Origin: Acidobacteriota bacterium
Lineage (GTDB): Bacteria > Acidobacteriota > Terriglobia > Terriglobales > Acidobacteriaceae
Length of the DNA: 12,652 nucleotides
Assembly (NCBI GenBank): GCA_021781255.1
Contig: JAJXXG010000090.1
Span: forward strand, 1-12,652
Direction: 5' to 3'
The number at the start of each line of letters is the position of its first letter. Position 1 is the first letter of the stretch. Below the pieces are notes generated by a model. It was not told where the DNA came from. It ran no database searches and saw only the letters and a list, made by a program, of their open reading frames with translations. Shown piece by piece: positions 7,091 to 12,652 of the stretch. The position numbers and the translations under genes were made by a program.

Positions 7091-8125
7091 TCAGGGATGG
7101 GTATAGATGATCGCCGTACCGATACCGGGCAGCGCGGCCGCAGTCGCCTTGACCACGTCTGCAACGCTGCTGTTTGGAATGAAGACGATGTCGTTGGGCT
7201 TGAGCGGCACATCCGCGAGCTTACCGCGGAGAATCTTGTGGAGATTGAGGACGCTTACGACACGTTTTCCGTTCGCTTCATCGCGAAACAGATAAACCTG
7301 TTTGTCTTTTGCCGATGGGCTGAGTCCCTGCGCAAGGGCCAGGCCCTGGCTGATGGTTGTCGCGCGGGCAAGCGGAAATCCGCCGGCGCGGCGCACGTTT
7401 CCCATGATGTAGACGAGCGGCGCGCGCTCCAGCGTGATGGTGTCGCCGGGCACTATGGTATATGTGTCCGCCGACGCTTTGAGGTCCACGTGGTCGGGCG
7501 CAGGCGATGACGGATGCAGGATGTCCGCAGCGCCGTCTGATAGCTCGGTTGGCCCGCCCGCCGCGGTCAGCAGATCCGCAAGGCGGCGCTTGCCGAGAAT
7601 TGGATAGATGCCGGGAGTGCGAATCTCGCCCTGGATTGAGACGCCGTGCGAAATGTAGTCCGCGATGCTGACAGTGACTTTTGGATCGAGCACCAGGCCG
7701 TCACTCTTCAGCTTCTTCACAATCATTGTCGCAACGTCAGCGGGCTTCATGTTCTGCACTGCGAGACTGCCGATGCCATTGAAGTCAACATTTCCATCGG
7801 GGTCCACGCGGGCATCCTGATCGAAATCCGGCGTGTCAAACACGGCGACGTGGAGCAGATCACCGACGCCGATGAGCAACTGGCCAGAGGCGGGATAGAG
7901 GCGGCCTGTGGCGGCGGGCGTAATGGCCGCGGCTGCGCCTGCTCCGGCCGATCTGGGGGTGCGCGACGAGGTGGTTTTCTGCATTCCGGGAAGCGTTGAC
8001 TCGCTGGAAGAGAGGTCGGAGCTTTGTGCGCCTGAGGCGCTTTGCGCCAACGCGGCGGTGGCCGCGAACAGCAGCATGCCGGTCAGCAGCGCGGCGGTCG
8101 CGACGTCCGTCAGTCTATTTCTCAT
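7091..8125 (-). CDS. wza: Wza-type polysaccharide export outer-membrane protein
   Basis: 344 aa. It forms or contributes to the periplasmic and outer-membrane channel for the polymer. Residues 1-28 are a signal peptide (hydrophobic ATAALLTGMLLFAATAALA, cut before Gln28 or close by). A Ser/Ala-rich linker follows to about 75. The export domain (Poly_export) spans about 84-155 (GVGDLLHVAVFDTPDFD, VDPDGNVDFNGIG). A first SLBB domain lies at about 160-195 (VSIQGEIRTPGIYPI) and a second at about 237-290 (VYIMGNVRRAGGFPL). A C-terminal helix-like segment ends the protein. There is no cysteine anywhere, so no lipid anchor as in E. coli Wza. I chose ATG 8125 because it begins the signal peptide and follows AAGGAG (8133-8138) by seven bases. 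It overlaps the end of wzc by 11 bp, so translation is coupled. The open frame upstream of 8125 is a shadow of wzc. Confidence 0.9.
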   Translation of the reverse strand: MRNRLTDVATAALLTGMLLFAATAALAQSASGAQSSDLSSSESTLPGMQKTTSSRTPRSAGAGAAAAITPAATGRLYPASGQLLIGVGDLLHVAVFDTPDFDQDARVDPDGNVDFNGIGSLAVQNMKPADVATMIVKKLKSDGLVLDPKVTVSIADYISHGVSIQGEIRTPGIYPILGKRRLADLLTAAGGPTELSDGAADILHPSSPAPDHVDLKASADTYTIVPGDTITLERAPLVYIMGNVRRAGGFPLARATTISQGLALAQGLSPSAKDKQVYLFRDEANGKRVVSVLNLHKILRGKLADVPLKPNDIVFIPNSSVADVVKATAAALPGIGTAIIYTHP

Positions 8126-10376
8126 GTCGCTTCTCCTTTGATTCGGAACCCGACTTGCCGCTTGAGTAGTAGTCGTAATATCCGTAGTAGCCGTAGGCGT
8201 CAGATTGATAATCGATTGCGTTGAGGACGCCGCCGAGAATGCGCGCACCCGTGCGGCGCAGCATGCGGCAGCCCTGCTGCGCAAGGTGGCGGGAAGTGGA
8301 GCCCGACCGCACGACGTACAGCACGCCGTCAGACTGCGCGGCAATAATCTGCACATCGGAGACGGAAACGGTTGGCGGTGAGTCGAGGATGACGAAGTCG
8401 TAGGCTGAACGCATCTGCTGCAGCAGAGCGGTGAATTGCGGCGATGCGAGAAGCTCTGCGGGATTGGGCGGCTGCGCGCCGGCGACCAGAATGTCAACGC
8501 CGCTCTGGTCACCGAAGCTGTGAATGCATTCCGATGGCTGCTTCATGCCTGCGAGTATCTGGCTGACGCCATGCGCAGCGGGAATGGACAGCTTGAAGCC
8601 GATGCTGGGCCTGCGCAGATCGCACTCCATGAGCAGCACCCTGCTGCCACCCTGGGCCATAATCATGGCGAGGTTGATGGCTGTGGTGCTCTTTCCTTCT
8701 TCAGGAATGGCGCTGGTGACCACGATGGTGCGCGGAGGCTGTCCGGGATGCGAAAGCAGCAGCGACGTGCGCAGGGTTCTGTATGCCTCGATCTGCTGTC
8801 TTGCGGGCGCATCGAGTTCTTCCTGTCTTCGGGTTGTCTGCAGGGTGTCAGGCTGGGCCCCGCGCAGCCTGGGGATCATGCCGATGGTCGGCGCGCCGAT
8901 GGTCTGCTCCAGCAGATCTGCATCGAGAATGGACTTGTCCAGCGCATCCACGAGCACGGCAAGCAGGCAGCCGAGGAGAAGTCCCATGCCGCTGCCCGCA
9001 AGAAGATAATTCGACGTGCGCGGAGCGGCCTTCGTCAGCGGCACAAGAGCGCGATCGATGACTTCGACGTTGTTTCCCTTGAGACCGGCGAGTACGCCGG
9101 CCTCTTTGAGCTTTTGCAGAAGGCTCTGATAGAGCGCGTAGGAGGACTCGAAGTCGCGCTCGGCAATCGTGTAACGAACCACGTCGTCATCGCGCTGCTG
9201 CATGTCCTGCTTTTCCTGATCGACGGCGGACTTGAGCGACTTGACCGAATTGCGCGCCACCGTCAGGTCTGTGAAGGCGCGTGTTTGCGCGTTGATCAAC
9301 TCACTGCCGATCTGCTTGTCCAGTTGCGCGGTGCGCGCATTCACCTGTTTGACGGCGGGATAGTTGGGCCCGTATTTTGCGCTCAACTCTTTCTGCTGTG
9401 CCATGGCTGAGTCGCGGGCCGTAAGCAACGCCGCGAGGACTGGATCGGACTCCGGATTGATCGAGTTGATGCTGGAGTTTTGCAGCACGTTGTACTGCGC
9501 CTCTTTAACCAGCATGTCGGACTCGGCGGCGACAAGCGACTGCTGCATGCCGAGCAGACGCTGCGTATCCAGAGACTGCGCTCCTCCACCCGCGCTATTG
9601 GACGCTGTGGGAGGAGGCGCTGCGACCATGGTGTCAAGAAGATTGAGCTTCTTTCCATATTCAAGGGCGCGGCTCTGCGCATCCTCTGTCTGTTGCCGCA
9701 GGTCTTCGAGCTGCCTGGCGAGCCACTCTGAGATGCCATGCTGCGACTCGTAGCGCACCTGGTAACCGCGCGCTGCGTATTCGTCCACCAGAGTGTTCGC
9801 AATCCGCTCAGAGAGTTGGGGAGACCGGGTGCGCACCGTAATGCTGATCGCCTCAGTGTGCGGAATTTCTTCCACCTTGAGGACGCCGCTCATCGCGACA
9901 AGCACTCTGTGCACCGTCAGCGGGTTGCCGGCGCTTGGAATGCCTTCAGCCTTGCCGGGGCGGGAAAACGTCCTGTTGCGATACAGGTCAAGCACATTGG
10001 CGACGCGCATGGCGACCGTGTGGCTGGTGAGCACCGCAATCTCGGTCTGAAGCTTGATCTCCGGGTCCTCGCCAAGAATCGAGCTGGCGGGCGCATCTTC
10101 AAACTGTATGCCGGAGTTGCCGCCCTCCACGATGCGTATTGTCGATACAGCATCGAACATGGGCGGAGAGATTTTGGCGGCAATCAATGATGCGGCAATC
10201 CCCACGAGAAACGTGACGAGCACCCAGTAGCGTCTGCGACGCAACATGACCCATGCGTCGTAGAGCATGGGCGACTCTGCGTTGAAATCCGATTGAAGCA
10301 GGGAGCCCGGGTTGTCATCCAAAGGCCGCTGGGGAGTCGACCCGGAAGCTGGTACGTGGCTATCGTCTGTTGTCAT
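8115..10376 (-). CDS. wzc: Wzc-type chain-length regulator with bacterial tyrosine kinase domain
   Basis: 753 aa. Inner-membrane co-polymerase controlling polymer length and export together with Wza. Residues 50-67 and about 457-477 are membrane helices flanking a periplasmic Wzz domain with long coiled-coil stretches (about 215-245 and 320-420). A Pro motif (RALVPLTKAAPR) precedes the second helix. The cytoplasmic BY-kinase has Walker A SAIPEEGKST (555-564), Walker A' LLMECDLRRP (581-590) and Walker B FVILDSPP (661-668). EAYRTLRTSLL (530-540) matches the helix used in kinase oligomer contacts. The C-terminus holds seven tyrosines in YGYYGYYDYY (728-737), the usual autophosphorylation cluster. 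In Walker A' the first acidic residue is Glu584 instead of the usual Asp. Unlike Firmicutes, membrane and kinase parts are fused. The stop overlaps the wza start; a 343-bp leader precedes it. The start ATG has only a weak GGA nearby. Confidence 0.93.
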   Translation of the reverse strand: MTTDDSHVPASGSTPQRPLDDNPGSLLQSDFNAESPMLYDAWVMLRRRRYWVLVTFLVGIAASLIAAKISPPMFDAVSTIRIVEGGNSGIQFEDAPASSILGEDPEIKLQTEIAVLTSHTVAMRVANVLDLYRNRTFSRPGKAEGIPSAGNPLTVHRVLVAMSGVLKVEEIPHTEAISITVRTRSPQLSERIANTLVDEYAARGYQVRYESQHGISEWLARQLEDLRQQTEDAQSRALEYGKKLNLLDTMVAAPPPTASNSAGGGAQSLDTQRLLGMQQSLVAAESDMLVKEAQYNVLQNSSINSINPESDPVLAALLTARDSAMAQQKELSAKYGPNYPAVKQVNARTAQLDKQIGSELINAQTRAFTDLTVARNSVKSLKSAVDQEKQDMQQRDDDVVRYTIAERDFESSYALYQSLLQKLKEAGVLAGLKGNNVEVIDRALVPLTKAAPRTSNYLLAGSGMGLLLGCLLAVLVDALDKSILDADLLEQTIGAPTIGMIPRLRGAQPDTLQTTRRQEELDAPARQQIEAYRTLRTSLLLSHPGQPPRTIVVTSAIPEEGKSTTAINLAMIMAQGGSRVLLMECDLRRPSIGFKLSIPAAHGVSQILAGMKQPSECIHSFGDQSGVDILVAGAQPPNPAELLASPQFTALLQQMRSAYDFVILDSPPTVSVSDVQIIAAQSDGVLYVVRSGSTSRHLAQQGCRMLRRTGARILGGVLNAIDYQSDAYGYYGYYDYYSSGKSGSESKEKRHEK

Positions 10377-10413
10377 TTGAATATCCGGAAATCCTCAACC
10401 GTTGTGCTCTGAC

Positions 10414-10432
10414 GAACCGAACAACGCGGTTC
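10414..10432 (-). repeat. Short inverted repeat in the wzc leader
   Basis: GAACCG (10414-10419) and CGGTTC (10427-10432) are perfect inverted repeats around a 7-base loop. The element lies 38-56 bases before the wzc start, between the T-run of the attenuator-like element and the ATG. It could be an RNA hairpin or a small operator. An arm of six bases is not rare by chance. Confidence 0.25.
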
Positions 10433-10438
10433 TCAGGT

Positions 10439-10494
10439 AAAAACTTTGGCGGCCTCCAGAAGCGATTTTGCAACGGCCGCCTCAAGCAAAATCG
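10439..10494 (-). promoter_or_regulatory. Attenuator- or pseudoknot-like element in the wzc leader
   Basis: On the wzc strand, CGATTTTGC (10494-10486) pairs perfectly with GCAAAATCG (10471-10463). GGCGGCC (10481-10475) pairs perfectly with GGCCGCC (10454-10448), and CTT/AAG can extend this second stem across a small internal loop. The second stem is followed directly by TTTTT (10443-10439), so it looks like an intrinsic terminator. The first hairpin holds the terminator's 5' arm in its loop. The two could exclude each other (antiterminator versus terminator) or form an H-type pseudoknot. This is pairing by eye; no energies were computed. Confidence 0.4.
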
Positions 10495-10688
10495 AGACGC
10501 GAACTCTGAGCGCGTTCGAGGTCATCATCCAACCGAAGGCCTGGCTCAGGGAAAGCCCGCCGCTGGCAGCTTTCAGGCAGACCCGCGGACACGCCCGCAA
10601 GCAGTGCCGCGATGCTTTCTGATTTTCTGCAGCGAAGCCATTGTATCTTTCATTGGGTGTGCAACATCACTTGCAGGAGCCTGATTGG

Positions 10689-10732
10689 AAAAATCCTTCA
10701 CCCGCAGGGCATGGCCGCATTATGCGGGAAGG
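10689..10732 (-). terminator. Probable intrinsic terminator after the GT4 gene
   Basis: On the - strand CCTTCCCGCA (10732-10723) pairs with TGCGGG (10706-10701) and AAGG (10698-10695), leaving a two-base bulge. That gives a ten-pair GC-rich stem with a 16-base loop, followed by A and then five T (10693-10689). The stop codon of the GT4 gene (10722-10720) lies in the loop. If active, it separates the GT4 transcript from wzc-wza-wzy-GT. The stem was found by eye and the loop is rather long. Confidence 0.55.
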
Positions 10733-11847
10733 CAAAGTAATCGCTGGATGAGGCGATTATATTCGGCGGCACATCGCTCGAAAGTAAGATCGCCAAGATC
10801 CCGCTCGTACCGCTTCCGCCAATGTCCATTGGCCAGTGCATCCTCAAGGCAGCAGGCCAGATCATCGACGATGGGCGGATCACCGAGCATGGAGACGCCG
10901 GGAAGGCTCCGAAAGCCCGCGAACGCAGGGATGTCGCTGAACACGCAATAAGCGCCGGAGGCGAGCGCTTCAAGCGCGGCAATGCTGTGCGCCTCGCCCT
11001 GGGATGGCATAAGATACATGTCCGCCCCTGCGAGCAGTTCCGCGATGTCGCCGCGCGCGCCCATCACCTGCACCTGGCGCGCAACTTTGCCTTCTCGGAT
11101 GAGAGTCATCAGCTTGTCGAAGTAGTCCTGCTCGTCAATTGGTCCTGCAATCACGAGGCGCAGATTCGTAATGCCGTGGGCTTTCATGCGAATGAGGGCC
11201 TCGACGGAAACATGCTGCTGCTTTTGAATAGAGATGCGGCCGACCTGCAATGCAATGACCTCACCGGACTCCGGCGCATAGAGCCTCTGGCGCCATGCCT
11301 GGGACTCGCTCGCAAGCCGCGCAAAGCGATCTGTATGGACGCCGTTCATCACGACCTGCGTGGAAACGCGATCTGTAACGCGCAGGCGATAATTGTCAAC
11401 GGATTTGGTATTCACGCCAATGACCCGCGCGTGGCGGCTCCGCAGCAGTCTTTCCAATCTGCGGATGCGCTGATCGTTGAAGTCATCATCCGAATGCAGC
11501 ACCGTGACGATCACCGGCTTGCGCGTGAAGCGCAGCGCCAATCGCGTGTATACGCTCGGCAGAACTGAATGCGCGAACACAATGTCCGGCGCAATGGCCT
11601 TCACTGAGCGGTGCAGCCATCGTGCCCTGCGCAAGCCATCCAGTGCGGAATCCGGAATGAGCATCCGGCATCCCTGCTGCTCAAGCTTCTGCATCTCTCC
11701 GGCAAAGCTCTGCTGCGCGGGCCTGAGGGCGGCTATTGAAACACGATGCCCTGCTTGCATCTGATGCTGCGCGAGATCGCGGACCAGTATCTCCGCTCCG
11801 GAGTAGCGCGGTTCAAGAACAACGTGCATGATCGATATTTCCCGCAT
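10720..11847 (-). CDS. GT4-family glycosyltransferase
   Basis: 375 aa, cytoplasmic retaining-type GT-B enzyme, likely adding one sugar of the repeat unit. The acceptor half starts ISIMHVVLEPRYSGAEI with the Gly-rich loop of this family (GAE at 17-19). The donor half has QVGRISIQKQ (Gly203, Arg204, Lys209). The EX7E motif is intact in GEAHSIAALEALASG (Glu285 and Glu293), unlike the other glycosyltransferase here. HSD at 118-120 lies in the acceptor cleft region. I chose ATG 11847 because GGAGG (11852-11856) precedes it by four bases; the much longer open frame upstream is Arg-rich and overlaps the previous gene, so it is rejected. 149 bp separate it from the acetyltransferase gene. A terminator-like hairpin follows at its stop codon. 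Donor sugar and linkage cannot be predicted. Confidence 0.88.
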   Translation of the reverse strand: MREISIMHVVLEPRYSGAEILVRDLAQHQMQAGHRVSIAALRPAQQSFAGEMQKLEQQGCRMLIPDSALDGLRRARWLHRSVKAIAPDIVFAHSVLPSVYTRLALRFTRKPVIVTVLHSDDDFNDQRIRRLERLLRSRHARVIGVNTKSVDNYRLRVTDRVSTQVVMNGVHTDRFARLASESQAWRQRLYAPESGEVIALQVGRISIQKQQHVSVEALIRMKAHGITNLRLVIAGPIDEQDYFDKLMTLIREGKVARQVQVMGARGDIAELLAGADMYLMPSQGEAHSIAALEALASGAYCVFSDIPAFAGFRSLPGVSMLGDPPIVDDLACCLEDALANGHWRKRYERDLGDLTFERCAAEYNRLIQRLLCLPA

Positions 11848-11927
11848 CAATCCTCCAGCAATTTGCTGCACCGCGCGCTGTGACTGCCGTCTGCATTGCC
11901 GCGCACGCCGCGCAGCGGGCCCTTCAT
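11847..11927 (-). CDS. Possible 26-codon leader ORF coupled to the GT4 gene
   Basis: A short frame begins at ATG 11927 (MKGPLRGVRG), with GGAG ten bases upstream (11938-11941), and ends at TGA 11849-11847. Its stop overlaps the GT4 start codon by one base (TGATG), the usual layout of coupled translation. An in-frame ATG at 11936 is too close to the GGAG. Most codons end in G or C. The peptide is basic, with no recognisable domain. It lies in the 149-bp gap after the acetyltransferase gene and may only serve to load ribosomes onto the GT4 gene. Chance occurrence is quite possible at this length. Confidence 0.25.
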   Translation of the reverse strand: MKGPLRGVRGNADGSHSARCSKLLED

Positions 11928-11996
11928 GCTCAACATACTCCCCCGACTGAACAGCGCAGTTCGACAACGCCCGCACTCGCGTGCATGCGATTCGCC

Positions 11997-12590
11997 TCAG
12001 AAGGATCCGCGCTGCTCTTGAGGCTGCATTGTGCGCGCTCCCACGACGCGCGCGGGCGTGCCGATACAGCGCATGCCCGGCGGCACGTCGCTGAAAACCG
12101 AACTGCGGGCGCCGATGACCGCGCCGTGTCCGATGCGCACGCCGGGAGCAACGAAGACATCCGCGGCCAGCCACGCCTCCGATTCAATGACAACTTTGCG
12201 GGCGAAGATATCGAAGGTCGGGCGCGTATATTCATGCGAGCCGGTGCAGATGTAGGAACGCTGCGAGATGACGGCGCAATCGCCTATCTCGATTTCACCG
12301 AGCGTGTACAGTTCGACGCTGTCGCCGATCATGGAGTAGTCGCCAACCGTGAGCTTCCATGGATATGTCACGCGCACGCCTGGGCGGATGACGACGCCCT
12401 TGCCGATGGTGGCGCCGAACAGCCGCAGCAGCCACCGTCTCCATCCGTACATCACCTGCGGCGACAGCGCGAAGAGAGTTGCCTGCACGCACCACCAAAG
12501 CTGCACCCAGACAGCGGAGCGGCCGCGAAATCCGGGCGGCATTTTGAATTGGTCGAGTTGCTGATACTTGCGATTGGGAGCCACAGCCAT
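11997..12590 (-). CDS. WcaF-like hexapeptide-repeat acetyltransferase
   Basis: 197 aa. Left-handed beta-helix acyltransferase, predicted to O-acetylate a sugar of the exopolysaccharide using acetyl-CoA. The N-terminal segment (FRGRSAVWVQLWWCVQATLF, then PQVMYGWRRWLLRLFGA) is the characteristic start of the WcaF-type putative colanic acid acetyltransferases. Hexapeptide repeats follow from about residue 61 (IGKGVVIRPGVRV, VGDYSMIGD, IEIGDCAVIS). CTGSHEYTRPTF contains the likely catalytic His119. VFVAPGVRIGHGAVIGARSSVF and PPGMRCIGTPARVV close the helix in the usual way. Length is near normal for the family. The start ATG 12590 has AAAGG about nine bases upstream, inside the end of the previous frame, which stops only four bases before it. 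It is therefore probably in an operon with that gene. Confidence 0.9.
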   Translation of the reverse strand: MAVAPNRKYQQLDQFKMPPGFRGRSAVWVQLWWCVQATLFALSPQVMYGWRRWLLRLFGATIGKGVVIRPGVRVTYPWKLTVGDYSMIGDSVELYTLGEIEIGDCAVISQRSYICTGSHEYTRPTFDIFARKVVIESEAWLAADVFVAPGVRIGHGAVIGARSSVFSDVPPGMRCIGTPARVVGARTMQPQEQRGSF

Positions 12591-12594
12591 GCGA

Positions 12595-12651
12595 TCAACC
12601 TTTTGGGTCCGTCCTGATCTTCAGGCCGGAATATTCAAGAGACAGCGTACT
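12595..12651 (-). CDS. 3' end of an upstream polysaccharide-cluster gene (partial)
   Basis: Eighteen codons are visible before TGA 12597-12595, ending SLEYSGLKIRTDPKG. Another frame in this stretch stops early, and the stop lies four bases from the acetyltransferase ATG, as in a tight operon. It is probably the end of another gene of the polysaccharide cluster. I do not recognise the product; the fragment is too short. Confidence 0.4.
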   Translation of the reverse strand, partial: STLSLEYSGLKIRTDPKG

Positions 12652-12652
12652 T

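Larger units (their letters stand above)
10377..10719 (-). promoter_or_regulatory. Long non-coding leader/promoter region upstream of wzc
   Basis: This 343-bp gap between the upstream GT gene and wzc has no credible ORF on either strand. On the wzc strand it contains, in order, the T-run of a probable terminator (10689-10693), a TACAAT box at 10640-10645 without a well-spaced -35 partner, an interleaved pair of inverted repeats with a T-run (10439-10494), and a small hairpin GAACCG/CGGTTC with a 7-base loop (10414-10432). A promoter for wzc must lie here if the upstream terminator works, but I cannot fix its position. Confidence 0.5.

Noticed and set aside
8436..9410. 324-codon open frame on the + strand
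   Set aside because: It lies wholly antisense to wzc, whose domains and motifs are complete; the translation is shadow-like.
10377..10719. Sigma-54 promoter in the wzc leader
   Set aside because: Several GG and GC pairs occur, but none with the required 10-base spacing between GG and GC.
11848..12174. Longer N-terminus for the GT4 enzyme (109 extra residues)
   Set aside because: It overlaps the acetyltransferase gene, is Arg-rich and precedes the strong GGAGG site of ATG 11847.
10822..12617. Two long + strand frames (248 and 245 codons)
   Set aside because: Both are antisense to the GT4 and acetyltransferase genes, which carry clear family motifs.
1..12652. CRISPR arrays, tRNA or rRNA genes, insertion sequences, attachment-site repeats
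   Set aside because: I looked for regularly spaced repeats, cloverleaf-like segments, transposase motifs and long direct repeats and saw none.

Overview
The window is GC-rich bacterial chromosome holding two unrelated modules that converge near position 4,250-4,305. Gene content and style (GC-ending codons, a WcaF-type acetyltransferase beside Wzc/Wza homologues, a tail-gene cluster full of plain hypotheticals) suggest a soil-type Gram-negative, possibly an Acidobacteriota (Terriglobales). That placement is inference; no rRNA, tRNA or other taxonomic marker is present. The polysaccharide exporter has a signal peptide and the usual outer-membrane export domains, so the host should be diderm.

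Region 1 (1-4248, + strand) is a compact phage-tail-like cluster. It holds the last codons of an upstream gene, a 161-aa tail-completion-like protein, a 324-aa tail-tube-like protein, a possible small overlapping ORF, a 769-aa baseplate-hub-like protein with a probable jelly-roll/lectin-like insertion, and a 75-aa XhlA-like membrane protein. The genes are head to tail with good ribosome sites. No long tape-measure gene lies between tube and hub, and no endolysin follows the XhlA-like gene. This is therefore a reduced or rearranged prophage tail, or a domesticated tail-like element.

Region 2 (4305-12651, - strand) is an exopolysaccharide/capsule assembly and export cluster of the Wzy-dependent type. 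In transcription order, right to left: the end of an unknown gene, a WcaF-like hexapeptide acetyltransferase, a GT4 glycosyltransferase with canonical motifs, a 343-bp gap, a Wzc-type chain-length regulator/BY-kinase, a Wza-type exporter overlapping wzc by 11 bp, a Wzy/WaaL-type polymerase or ligase, and a second GT-B glycosyltransferase without the EX7E glutamates. Glycosyltransferases and the acetyltransferase would build and decorate the repeat unit on the inner face, the Wzy-like protein would polymerise it in the periplasm, and Wzc plus Wza would set length and export. No flippase (Wzx), initiating sugar-phosphate transferase or Wzb-type phosphatase is in the window.

The most interesting non-coding stretch is the gap before wzc. 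A terminator-like hairpin with a T-run sits at the end of the upstream GT gene, so wzc-wza-wzy-GT is probably its own transcription unit. About 60-120 bp before the wzc start are two interleaved inverted repeats; one of them is directly followed by five T residues on the wzc strand. This is the layout expected of a transcription attenuator or a pseudoknot leader.
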